A stretch of 60,706 nucleotides of DNA from Methylococcaceae bacterium (GTDB taxonomy: Bacteria > Pseudomonadota > Gammaproteobacteria > Methylococcales > Methylomonadaceae): positions 1-60,706 of the forward strand of contig CANNKG010000007.1 in NCBI GenBank assembly GCA_947505105.1. The letters are read 5' to 3'. The stretch's first letter is position 1. Each line of letters starts with the position of its first letter. Below the pieces are notes generated by a model. The model did no database searches. It saw only the letters and a program-made list of their open reading frames with translations, and was not told the DNA's origin. Positions 29,600-37,883 of this stretch are shown one piece after another. The position numbers and the translations under genes are program-made.

Positions 29600-30562
29600 A
29601 TGAAATTTAGTCCAATAATATTAACCATTTTTGGCTGTAACTTATTAATTATAAATACATGCTCTGCGGAAATATCGACTACCAGTTCTACGTTTAAATT
29701 TACCCCGACTTACTTTCCAAACAATAGTACCGATTATTCCACTCTTTACTATGATAGCAATGGTAAACCCAGAAATTTGGTAGCCACTCCGAAGTGTCAA
29801 TTGGATAAAAGCATTATAGATAAAGTAATGAAATTTTTACCGGAAGGTAAATCGGTCCCGAAAAATGCTCCATCGTTATTAACGGATGATCGACATGCCA
29901 ACATTTATTTATCTGGAGCCGCTACTGATGTTCAAGTAGCGTATGTATTCGAGGGGGCTGGTTATACGAATTCAGTTGGTTTTTTCAATTTTCGTACGGA
30001 TATAAGTACACCCCTGAATGCGATATCGTTAGGAGACAAAATCTTATTCCCTAATTTTTCAGGTACTGGAACAGGCGGCACTATGAATTTTGGCGATTGG
30101 GTCAGTTTGGGTCCGATGGCCAAAGATACTGCCATTGGATTTACGTTGGTTTCTAACGGTTGGAAATCGGGCAAGGTAGATGCTAATCGTACCGTCAATC
30201 AGATTTTTCGAACCGTTTCAGCATTAAATCCTGAATCGACCAGCGATTATAAACGCCATACCGTCCTGTTATCAGATCCTAATGCCAAAATTTTGGTTAT
30301 TGGGATAGAAGACCTTAATCGACAGTCTTGCTCTAATAACGATTGGAGTGCCTGTACGGATGATGATTTTAATGATGTTATTCTCGCCGTTTGTGTTGAT
30401 CCGTGGACGTCAGTGGATTGCAGTGATTGCACAACAATTGATCCTCCCGTCGCCAAACCAGGGGTAAGCGGGCCATCAAGTTGGACAGAAGTGACAGAAA
30501 GTCTGACTGAAAATGATCCCATAAAAGCACAAAAAGCGAAAGAACGAGCTGCTAATCATTAA
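29600..30562 (+). CDS. Secreted protein with DUF4114-like domain
   Basis: The 320-residue protein has a signal peptide (IILTIFGCNLLIINTCSA), so it is exported. The central part (about residues 110-270) resembles DUF4114: an AYVFEGAGYTNSVGFF start, a Gly-rich middle, and the closing ACTDDDFNDVILAV, matching the D-x-DFND-V signature of that domain, which may bind calcium. Two Cys pairs lie near the C-terminus, and the tail is Lys/Ala-rich. The ATG follows GAGG. It has no partner gene. The role is unknown; cell-surface or matrix proteins often carry this domain. Confidence 0.8.
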   Translation: MKFSPIILTIFGCNLLIINTCSAEISTTSSTFKFTPTYFPNNSTDYSTLYYDSNGKPRNLVATPKCQLDKSIIDKVMKFLPEGKSVPKNAPSLLTDDRHANIYLSGAATDVQVAYVFEGAGYTNSVGFFNFRTDISTPLNAISLGDKILFPNFSGTGTGGTMNFGDWVSLGPMAKDTAIGFTLVSNGWKSGKVDANRTVNQIFRTVSALNPESTSDYKRHTVLLSDPNAKILVIGIEDLNRQSCSNNDWSACTDDDFNDVILAVCVDPWTSVDCSDCTTIDPPVAKPGVSGPSSWTEVTESLTENDPIKAQKAKERAANH

Positions 30563-30602
30563 TATAGGACTTACGCATTGACGGGTAAGTATAATTGTGA
30601 AT

Positions 30603-30773
30603 ATGCAAAATGTTCATATTGATTCTCCCACTATTAATTTAGAAACTTTTTTCTTTCACGGCGAAGATAATACGTATCAAATTCCTAGCCACAATGGAGA
30701 AATAATGAAGAAATTTTGGATATTCGAGCAATCTGTCGAACAGAGTTGTAGGTATCTTATTGAAGCCAATTAA
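30603..30773 (+). CDS. Possible small ORF (56 residues), doubtful
   Basis: An ATG-started frame runs for 56 codons (MQNVHIDSPTINLETFFF...). No good ribosome site precedes it and I recognise no family. Its surroundings look like debris: a GGACTTACGCA sequence at about 30567, of the kind found at ends of some insertion sequences, lies just upstream, and a toxin-like remnant lies downstream. It may be a chance frame. Confidence 0.2.
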   Translation: MQNVHIDSPTINLETFFFHGEDNTYQIPSHNGEIMKKFWIFEQSVEQSCRYLIEAN

Positions 30774-30819
30774 AATGTATGGAAGGAGTTAAGCGGAGAT
30801 GACGGCTGCCTGGATGAAC

Positions 30820-30910
30820 CCGTCAAACGCTTGTGGATCGGGTTACGGTTATCCTTCCAGAACGGGCTATCCAAATTGAAGATTGCTGGCGCTTAGTGTT
30901 TCGTTGGTAA
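30820..30910 (+). pseudogene. Possible remnant of a HigB/RelE-type toxin C-terminus
   Basis: In the frame ending TAA at 30908-30910 the translation ends ERAIQIEDCWRLVFRW, which resembles the C-terminal strand of HigB/RelE-family toxins (pattern IxINxxWRxxFxW). The frame is open only for about 30 codons and has no start. If real, it is a decayed fragment of a toxin-antitoxin gene. Confidence is low because the match is short. Confidence 0.2.
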
Positions 30911-30920
30911 ATTCTTGAAT

Positions 30921-31613
30921 TTAGCGGTTGCGAACAAAAATGATATCCCATACCCCATGACCGAGACGCTTGCCGCGATTTTCAAATTTTGTTAACGGTC
31001 GATAGTCGGGGCGCTCGCAGTAAGTGTTGTTTGTGCTGGTATTCGAAAAACCGGCATCGGCGCTCAGCAAGGTGAGGATTTGTTCGGCATAATTTTCCCA
31101 ATCGGTTGCGGCATGGAAGTAACCGCTTGGTTTGAGCTTTTGTTTTAATAATTCGAGAAACTCAGGCCTGACGATTCGGCGTTTGTGATGACGGGTTTTA
31201 TGCCAGGGGTCTGGAAAGAACAACTGGACGCCCGCTAAGCTAATGTCTGCTAGGCATTGTTCCAATATTTCTATAGCATCATGGCAGTAGATTCTGACAT
31301 TAGTGACGCCTTGTTCATGGAGTTGCAGCAGCAAATGCCCGACGCCGGGGCGATGGACTTCAATGCCGATATAGTTTAACGTCGGATTGGCTTTGGCCAT
31401 TGCTAACAGGCTTTCACCATTACCGAAACCGATTTCGACAATCAGCTCGGCGTTGCGACCAAAAACCTGTTGCTCATCGCATCGAACGGCAGGATCGAGC
31501 ACATAATCTTCCCATAGATGTTCCAGCGCGTATTGCTGTCCGACGGTTAGGCGGCCTTGGCGCCGGATAAAACTTCGGATGCGATGGGTGAAGGGGGCTT
31601 CTAATTCGGACAT
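30921..31613 (-). CDS. trmB: tRNA (guanine-N7-)-methyltransferase
   Basis: The 230-residue enzyme uses S-adenosylmethionine to methylate G46 of tRNA. The SAM-binding motif VEIGFGNGESLLAMA, the IGIEVHRPGVGHLL segment and the PDPWHKTRHHKRRIVRPEF catalytic region are those of TrmB. The length is normal. It lies downstream of thiSG on the same strand, but a strong hairpin (31646-31675) lies between them. Confidence 0.97.
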   Translation of the reverse strand: MSELEAPFTHRIRSFIRRQGRLTVGQQYALEHLWEDYVLDPAVRCDEQQVFGRNAELIVEIGFGNGESLLAMAKANPTLNYIGIEVHRPGVGHLLLQLHEQGVTNVRIYCHDAIEILEQCLADISLAGVQLFFPDPWHKTRHHKRRIVRPEFLELLKQKLKPSGYFHAATDWENYAEQILTLLSADAGFSNTSTNNTYCERPDYRPLTKFENRGKRLGHGVWDIIFVRNR

Positions 31614-31645
31614 GATGGGTAAGCGTGGTTATTGGAGAGGTTGTT

Positions 31646-31675
31646 TTAACCGGGACAGTGATTTGTCCCGGTTAA
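31646..31675 (-). terminator. Strong hairpin between thiSG and trmB, terminator-like
   Basis: A perfect 12-bp stem, ttaaccgggaca (31646-31657) with tgtcccggttaa (31664-31675), has a 6-nt loop. No T-run follows on the minus strand, so termination would be imperfect; processing or mRNA stabilisation is possible. It lies 35 nt beyond the thiSG stop. Confidence 0.5.
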
Positions 31676-31709
31676 TATTGAACTGGCGTTGATCAGTAAC
31701 TTAAGTGAG

Positions 31710-32687
31710 TTATAGAAACAAGCCGTCAATCGGTGACGAGGCGGAGGCAAAACGTTTTCTAGGCATACGACCTGCCAGGAAGGCTTCACGGCCTGCTTCG
31801 ATGCCTTTGCGCATCGCGGAAGCCATTAGAATCGGATTTTTAGCGGCGGCAATTGCGGTGTTCATCAAAACGCCGTCGCAGCCTAATTCCATAGCTAAGG
31901 CGGCATCTGAGGCGGTGCCGACGCCTGCATCGACTAAAATGGGCACTTTGGCGTTTTCCACAATCGTTAGAATATTGTAGGGATTGCGAATGCCTAGGCC
32001 TGAACCAATCGGTGCAGCCAAGGGCATTACCGCGACGCAGCCGATGTCTTCAAGACGTTTGGCAGCAATCGGATCGTCATTGGTATAAACCATCACGTCA
32101 AAACCATCTTTGACCAATAATTCTGCGGCAATGAAGGTTTCGGCAACATCGGGAAACAGAGTGATTTGATCGGCCAGAACTTCAAGTTTGACGAGTTTAT
32201 GGCCACCTAATAATTCCCTGGCTAGTCGACAGGTTCGAACCGCGTCTTCGGCGGTATAACAACCCGCAGTATTGGGTAAAATAGTATAACGATCAGGTGA
32301 AATTACATCCAAGAGATTGGCTTCGTTTGGATTTTGGCCAATGTTGGTTCGACGAATCGCGACCGTGACGATTTCCGCGCCACTGGCTGCTATCGCTAAA
32401 CGCGTTTCTTCCAGATCCTTATATTTTCCGGTACCCACTAACAGTCTTGACGTGTAAGTTTTGCCTGCAATCGTAAAACCGTCTTCCTGTCCGCCGCCAA
32501 TCGCATGGACAATTTCAAGACGATCCTGGTCTTGTACCAGATAGCTTGCAAATTGATCGTAAGGGAGGATTTCCTTATTCAATTCCACTGCGATCCGTTT
32601 GCCGCTCAGATCTAGTTTAACCAGAATATCGGCAACGCTGGTGGGTTCGTTAATTTGATGAGTTTCACCATTAATGGTTACGTTCAT
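31710..32687 (-). CDS. thiSG: Fused sulfur carrier ThiS - thiazole synthase ThiG
   Basis: The 325-residue protein joins ThiS (residues 1-67, ending HAIGGG) to ThiG (from [20 protein letters not shown] on). ThiG makes the thiamin thiazole from deoxyxylulose-5-P, dehydroglycine and the ThiS thiocarboxylate. The ThiG catalytic Lys region ([11 protein letters not shown]), the phosphate-binding [11 protein letters not shown] and the [18 protein letters not shown] segment are intact. In free ThiS the Gly-Gly end is the thiocarboxylate; here it is internal, followed by QEDG. Its ATG overlaps the DAHP synthase stop by one base (TAATG), so translation is probably coupled. Fused ThiS-ThiG proteins are annotated in other bacteria. 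Confidence 0.95.
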   Translation of the reverse strand: MNVTINGETHQINEPTSVADILVKLDLSGKRIAVELNKEILPYDQFASYLVQDQDRLEIVHAIGGGQEDGFTIAGKTYTSRLLVGTGKYKDLEETRLAIAASGAEIVTVAIRRTNIGQNPNEANLLDVISPDRYTILPNTAGCYTAEDAVRTCRLARELLGGHKLVKLEVLADQITLFPDVAETFIAAELLVKDGFDVMVYTNDDPIAAKRLEDIGCVAVMPLAAPIGSGLGIRNPYNILTIVENAKVPILVDAGVGTASDAALAMELGCDGVLMNTAIAAAKNPILMASAMRKGIEAGREAFLAGRMPRKRFASASSPIDGLFL

Positions 32688-33772
32688 TATGCTTGCTCCT
32701 CGGCTAATTTTGACATACGACGATGTTGAACACTGGCTGCTAATTCACGCAAGACGGTTTCGGTGTCGTGCCAACCTATACAACCGTCGGTGATACTTTG
32801 ACCGTAAACCAACGGTTGACCCTCAACAACGTTCTGACGACCTGCTTTGAGATGACTTTCGATCATGACCCCCATAATTCGTGAATCGCCGCCCGCAATT
32901 TGTTGGCCGACATCTTCAGCGACGATCATCTGCCGCTGATATTGTTTCAAGCTATTGTCGTGGCTAAAATCGATCATGATGTTTTGCGGCAGACCTGCTT
33001 GTTCCAGGCCTTCGGCGACTTTTTCGACGTTGACGGCATCATAGTTCGGATGGTCATTGCCGCCGCGTAAAATAATGTGCGCGTCTTCATTGCCGGAGGT
33101 CGAAAAAATCGCAGAACGACCAGCTTTGGTGACCGACAGAAAATGGTGTGGACTTCTGGCGGCGCCAATTGCATCAATCGCGATTTTAATGGTGCCATCG
33201 GTAGCGTTTTTAAAGCCGACCGGACAGGATAGCCCCGAAGCAAGTTCACGATGCACTTGGCTTTCGGTCGTTCTTGCGCCGATAGCACCCCAGGAAATCA
33301 GATCGGAAACATATTGCGGGGTGATCAAGTCCAAATATTCGGTTGCCGCCGGGATGCCTAAATCACCCAAATCGATCAATAATTGCCGGGCAATACGTAA
33401 GCCTTTGTTGACGTTAAAACTGGAATCAAGATCGGGATCGTTAATCAGGCCTTTCCAACCGACGGTGGTGCGTGGCTTTTCGAAATACACCCGCATTACG
33501 ATTAATAACTCCTGATTCAATTCATCCTTGATGACTTTGAGTTTTTTGGCGTATTCGTGCGCGGCTTGCGTATCATGAATTGAACAAGGGCCAACGATCA
33601 CTAACAGTCGATCGTCTTTACCTTGCAGAATGTTATGGATTTCGGTTCGGGTAGTCCATGTCGTGTTTGCCGCTGTTTCGGTAACAGGCATTTCTTCCAA
33701 GCATTGCACCGGCGCAATGACTTCTTGGATGCCGACTATTCTTAAATCATCGGTATTGTGTTTACTGTGCAT
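32687..33772 (-). CDS. aroG: 3-deoxy-7-phosphoheptulonate (DAHP) synthase, class I
   Basis: This 361-residue enzyme condenses phosphoenolpyruvate with erythrose-4-phosphate, the first step of the shikimate pathway. Conserved segments are [46 protein letters not shown] and DFSHDNS, typical of the AroF/G/H family. Which feedback class it belongs to cannot be read directly. The ATG follows AAAGG. It is the first gene of the aroG-thiSG pair, an unusual pairing of aromatic and thiamin biosynthesis. Confidence 0.96.
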   Translation of the reverse strand: MHSKHNTDDLRIVGIQEVIAPVQCLEEMPVTETAANTTWTTRTEIHNILQGKDDRLLVIVGPCSIHDTQAAHEYAKKLKVIKDELNQELLIVMRVYFEKPRTTVGWKGLINDPDLDSSFNVNKGLRIARQLLIDLGDLGIPAATEYLDLITPQYVSDLISWGAIGARTTESQVHRELASGLSCPVGFKNATDGTIKIAIDAIGAARSPHHFLSVTKAGRSAIFSTSGNEDAHIILRGGNDHPNYDAVNVEKVAEGLEQAGLPQNIMIDFSHDNSLKQYQRQMIVAEDVGQQIAGGDSRIMGVMIESHLKAGRQNVVEGQPLVYGQSITDGCIGWHDTETVLRELAASVQHRRMSKLAEEQA

Positions 33773-33993
33773 GACCTTTATTTAATCCGTGTACTTTATC
33801 GCGGGTAATTTATAAAACTGCGTATTTTAACTGGTTTGACAGTTTATTGTTTAGTTTTTACAGCACACTTTGGGGAAGTGTGTTTGGTGTTGGGGTAATC
33901 AAAGCAGGGTATTTTGTAAGCAAATTCGCAAGTTAAATACAAATTTGGAGCCGAGCCGGGCTGACAGCAATACAAGATCAAGCGATTCTATTG

Positions 33994-33999
33994 TATAAT
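33994..33999 (+). promoter_or_regulatory. Candidate -10 element upstream of deaD
   Basis: A perfect TATAAT lies about 60 nt before the deaD start. The sequence 17 nt upstream (TACAAG) is a poor -35. The implied leader of about 55 nt is unremarkable, and a second AT-rich block follows at 34009-34014. Confidence 0.35.
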
Positions 34000-34060
34000 G
34001 CATCATTATAATATCTTCATTCGCGCTAGCGATCCTCCATATTTTACATAAGGTAAATAC

Positions 34061-35884
34061 ATGTCTAATGATGTTTCTTCAGTCCCCTCCTTTAATGAAC
34101 TTGATTTGTCAGACCCAGTTCTGAAAGCATTGAATGATGTCGGGTACGAAACACCTTCCCCAATCCAAGCTCAAATTATTCCTTTTGTCTTGGCGGGACG
34201 GGATGTTTTAGGTCAGGCGCAAACAGGAACCGGTAAAACTGCAGCCTTTGCCTTACCCATTTTGTCACGCATTAATTTAAAACAGCAAGATCCTCAGGTT
34301 TTAGTTCTGGCACCTACGCGTGAATTAGCGATTCAGGTGGCGGAAGCATTCCAACGCTATGCTGCACATATCAAGGGTTTTCATGTCATGCCGATTTACG
34401 GTGGACAAGACTACACTACCCAGTTAAAACAACTCAAGCGCGGCGCACACGTTGTGGTCGGTACGCCGGGCCGGGTGATGGATCATATGCGTCGTGGCAC
34501 TTTAAGTGTCGATTTGCTATCGCATTTGGTACTTGACGAAGCTGATGAAATGTTGCGAATGGGCTTCATCGATGACGTTGAATGGATTCTCGAACAGATT
34601 CCGAACAAGCCGCAAATTGCGTTGTTTTCAGCGACCATGCCGAGTGTTATTCGTAAAATCGCTCAAAAATATTTGCATCAACCGGAAGAAATCACTATCA
34701 AGGTCACGACAACCAGCGCCGAAAATATTCGTCAGCGCTTTTGGTTGGTCAGTGGCGTGCATAAACTCGATGCCTTAACGCGTATTCTTGAGGTCGAAAC
34801 TTTTGATGGCATGATCATTTTCGTCAGAACCAAAACCGCGACGATCGAACTCGCTGAAAAACTTGAAGCACGGGGACATTCGGCGGCGGCGATTAATGGC
34901 GACATGTCGCAGATGCTCAGAGAACGCACGATTGCCAATTTAAAAAGCGGCAAACTTGATATTTTGATTGCGACCGATGTCGCGGCGAGAGGTTTGGACG
35001 TTGACCGGATCACGCACGTCGTCAACTATGACATTCCTTATGACATCGAATCGTATGTTCACCGAATCGGGCGAACCGGTCGTGCGGGGCGAACTGGCGA
35101 TGCGATTTTGTTTGTGGCGCCGCGTGAACGAAAATTACTCAGCAATATCGAGCATGCGACCCGTCAGAAAGTCGCTGAAATGGGGCTGCCATCGACCGAG
35201 TTGATTAATAACAAGCGGATTTCCCGTTTTAAGCAAAACATTACCGATACTCTGGCGACTGAAGAATTGAGTTTCTTTTCTCAGTTGATGGAACAGTATC
35301 AGCAGGAACACAATGTTTCTGCTCTCGAAATAGCTGCTGCTTTGGCTAAATTGCTGGAAGGCGACACACCGCTGTTGTTACGTAATCCGCCAAAACAGGC
35401 GGCGTCTGAACGTCCATCACGCGACCGTGACGATAGGCCACGTAGTGATCGGAGCGAGCGCCCTGAACGGGGTGAGCGTAAATCGGGAGATAAACCTGCT
35501 CGTTCTTCCCGACGCGGCGGTAGCGACATCGAAATGGAATTGTATCGCATTGAAGTAGGTCATGCCCACGGCGTAAAACCGGGCAATATTGTTGGCGCGA
35601 TTGCCAATGAAACCGGTATTGATGGCGATCATATCGCGCGCATTAAGATAGAAGAGAATTACAGTACTGTCGAATTACCGGCTGGAATGCCAAAAGATTT
35701 ACTTGAAGAATTGAAGAAAATTCGAGTTGCAGGGCAGCAGCTTAAAATCTCCAGGATGGGCGCTACGATTACAACCAAGGATAGTAAGGACGCAGATCGC
35801 AAGAAAGACAAGAGTAAAAAGCGGATGAGCTCGACTTCGATTAAACGGAAGGACGGCGACAAACCTTCAAAAAAACCGGAATAA
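34061..35884 (+). CDS. deaD: DEAD-box RNA helicase DeaD/CsdA
   Basis: The 607-residue helicase has all DEAD-box motifs: [61 protein letters not shown] and [11 protein letters not shown] basic Arg/Asp/Ser linker (about residues 445-485) leads to the DbpA-like RNA-binding domain (ELYRIEVGHAHGVKPGNIVGAI, about 490-565) and a Lys/Asp-rich tail, as in DeaD/CsdA. This class aids ribosome assembly and mRNA turnover, mainly in the cold. The ATG follows TAAGG. It is larger than and distinct from the RhlE-type helicase at 10.2-11.5 kb. Confidence 0.96.
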   Translation: MSNDVSSVPSFNELDLSDPVLKALNDVGYETPSPIQAQIIPFVLAGRDVLGQAQTGTGKTAAFALPILSRINLKQQDPQVLVLAPTRELAIQVAEAFQRYAAHIKGFHVMPIYGGQDYTTQLKQLKRGAHVVVGTPGRVMDHMRRGTLSVDLLSHLVLDEADEMLRMGFIDDVEWILEQIPNKPQIALFSATMPSVIRKIAQKYLHQPEEITIKVTTTSAENIRQRFWLVSGVHKLDALTRILEVETFDGMIIFVRTKTATIELAEKLEARGHSAAAINGDMSQMLRERTIANLKSGKLDILIATDVAARGLDVDRITHVVNYDIPYDIESYVHRIGRTGRAGRTGDAILFVAPRERKLLSNIEHATRQKVAEMGLPSTELINNKRISRFKQNITDTLATEELSFFSQLMEQYQQEHNVSALEIAAALAKLLEGDTPLLLRNPPKQAASERPSRDRDDRPRSDRSERPERGERKSGDKPARSSRRGGSDIEMELYRIEVGHAHGVKPGNIVGAIANETGIDGDHIARIKIEENYSTVELPAGMPKDLLEELKKIRVAGQQLKISRMGATITTKDSKDADRKKDKSKKRMSSTSIKRKDGDKPSKKPE

Positions 35885-36656
35885 TTTCCGGGGTTCTCAC
35901 ATCTTTTCGTTATTGATTTCTAGTGTGAAGAGGGCTTGGTAAATTCACTTAGCCCTCCCAGTAATCCAATTTCATGCTTTTACAAAACAATTGCATTCCG
36001 GTTGTTTGTATCATCTCTGATTATCACTTTTTTTAAGCATTGTTAGCAATTTTTCTAGATCATTATCTAACTAAAAATTTGCAAATTAGCACATAAAATT
36101 GATATTAGTTGCTGCAATAAATTTCTTTCTTATCGAACTAATCTGGCATCTGTGTTCAGATAATGCTGTTTCGGCGTAATCTTATTCCTCTCGGTTTGCC
36201 CGACTGTAGACTAATGCCGCCATTCCGGCCACCCCAAAAAATGCACCAAACCAAAAAACCAAAATGTATAAAAGCATTTAAATTTATCCATTAATATATA
36301 GAATAATATGCTTTATAAAATACTATATTTAAAACATCAATAATATGACGTTTTTTTACTGCTATTTTGCTCATAAAAAATCTATATTTGCAATTTATGA
36401 TTAGCGTTTCATGAGTGGATTGGTGATCGAGTGTTTGGTTAAATCAGTGATAACGAACGATTGATAAGAAATGTGTTTGAACTATTGATGGCGTGAATCG
36501 GATATCACGATCAATAGTGGATGAAAAAAAGCTGACAATTTTATTGTCACATCGATTAATCAAATTAAACTTTTTTGCGTAGCTTCAATATTTCCAATCT
36601 CTGACTATAATCATGTCAATGATGGGTTTAGCATTACAATTTTTTTGGGGTTATTC
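35885..36656. other. AT-rich intergenic region with one small ORF
   Basis: This 772-nt stretch is AT-rich. A 7-bp inverted repeat, gagggct (35930-35936) with agccctc (35951-35957), lies after deaD but has no T-run. The only coding candidate is the 31-codon minus-strand ORF at 36182-36277. The rest (about 36290-36640) shows no gene or RNA that I can recognise and probably holds the promoter of the PilZ gene. Confidence 0.5.
36182..36277 (-). CDS. Possible small membrane protein (31 residues)
   Basis: The frame begins with ATG (36275-36277) nine bases after GGA and ends TAA (36182-36184). The product begins MLLYILVFWFGAFFGVAGMA and ends in a charged tail (SRANREE), the layout of tiny single-span membrane proteins such as the DUF3789 type. 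The ribosome site is weak. No partner gene is next to it. It could be a chance frame, but the clean hydrophobic-then-charged pattern favours coding. Confidence 0.45.
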   Translation of the reverse strand: MLLYILVFWFGAFFGVAGMAALVYSRANREE

Positions 36657-37562
36657 ATGGATAAAGCCAGTGTTGATAATAAACAATTGAATCGCCGCGT
36701 TGCTTTTAGAATTTACGATCAGGTTAATTTGTTTTATCAGAAAATTGATTCGACCTTGGCGGATCTGGTTGCGAATGCTGAAGTTTTCTCGAATAATTTG
36801 TCGCTAGCGAATGCGCTTGAAGATCGTCCCACTGAAAATCAGGCATCAAACTCCCCAGTAATAATAAATGACACGCAAAACGCTAATATAAGTGTAACCG
36901 GCATGGCGTTTACTTGTGAAGAACGACTTAAATCGGATGATCTTATCGCGGTAAGAATTTTATTGTTATCGAGTATGACCACGATTATGACATATTGCCA
37001 GGTGGTATATTGCAAACCAAGCAATCCGTATGAACATCAATACCCTTATTGGATTGGGGCTCGTTTTGTCAACATGAGTGACGATGTTAAAGACTTACTG
37101 GACCGTTATGTGCAGCGCAAGCGTAAGCAGCAGATGTGGGTGTATGGGGGGCTCGCCACTTTGGCGCTTATCGTGATGGCTTTTCCACTTCAAGTTTTTC
37201 ATCTTGTGCTTGTGGTGTTGCATCATCTCGTTGAAATAGTGTTGCATGGCCTATTCCTATGTGTTGAGTTTCTTGAATTAAATCTCGATCATTTGATCGA
37301 GCATTGGTTCCATACCTCCTTGCATGCAACACAGATCATTGTTTTTTATATTTTGGCCGCAATCGTTTTATTGGGTTTATACTCGCTTTGGCGCATCGTT
37401 CCAGCTTACTGTATCCGTTGGAAGAATAGATTAGTCACTTTCTGGATGCGCAAAAAAGCCAGTTTGAAATATTTTTGGAATGAACAGTCGCTCGATAGCA
37501 AAATTAAAATTACCGTAGTTGCAGTTGTGACGCTTGGTTGCTACAGTCTGATTGCTTTTTAG
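36657..37562 (+). CDS. PilZ-domain membrane protein
   Basis: The 301-residue protein has an N-terminal PilZ domain that keeps both c-di-GMP binding motifs: RVAFR (RxxxR, residues 14-18) and NISVTG (NxSxxG, near residue 80). Two hydrophobic stretches follow (about 160-200 and 220-255), with a His-rich connecting loop, and a last segment lies at the C-terminus. The domain order, cytosolic PilZ then membrane part, suggests a c-di-GMP-responsive membrane effector. I chose the ATG at 36657, preceded by GGGG, over a TTG at 36645. No neighbour shares its strand and spacing, so it is probably transcribed alone. The output is unknown. Confidence 0.85.
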   Translation: MDKASVDNKQLNRRVAFRIYDQVNLFYQKIDSTLADLVANAEVFSNNLSLANALEDRPTENQASNSPVIINDTQNANISVTGMAFTCEERLKSDDLIAVRILLLSSMTTIMTYCQVVYCKPSNPYEHQYPYWIGARFVNMSDDVKDLLDRYVQRKRKQQMWVYGGLATLALIVMAFPLQVFHLVLVVLHHLVEIVLHGLFLCVEFLELNLDHLIEHWFHTSLHATQIIVFYILAAIVLLGLYSLWRIVPAYCIRWKNRLVTFWMRKKASLKYFWNEQSLDSKIKITVVAVVTLGCYSLIAF

Positions 37563-37640
37563 ATGAACGTCGCCACCCACGGCTGAGCTTATTTCGACTA
37601 TATTTATTTAGGAATGAAAACTTAATAATTTGCACCGATA

Positions 37641-37673
37641 GCTCCTTCAGGGAGAGAGTTGGGGTGAGGGGAT
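37641..37673. repeat. Dispersed palindromic repeat, copy 1
   Basis: The segment contains CTTCAGGGAGAGAGTTGGGG then TGAGGGGAT. It is one copy of an intergenic repeat of the form CTCCCT-AGGGAGA-GGxTGGG-TGAGGGG that appears again at 44841-44880 and, more weakly, at 45027-45054. It lies between the PilZ gene and xfp. The remainder of this 321-nt gap has a TTGACA at 37807-37812 without a good -10 partner, and nothing else notable. Confidence 0.65.
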
Positions 37674-37883
37674 AAATGTCCAAGTTATTTAATTTTCATT
37701 CCTTAATCAAGCGTGATCCAGCGTTGCCTTATATTGTTTTACTATGGTTCAAGCTAATTGAATACCCGGGTCTGTAGCTAAGGTGTCACATTTATCATAT
37801 AAACTTTTGACATTAAGAATTTTTGTACAGGCTTAACTGGCCTAATTTATGCTGTTTTAACTTTTTATCTAGTGAGAAAACTC

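Noticed and set aside
35930-35957. Terminator after deaD
   Set aside because: Only a 7-bp stem with a 14-nt loop and no T-run follows; too weak to call.
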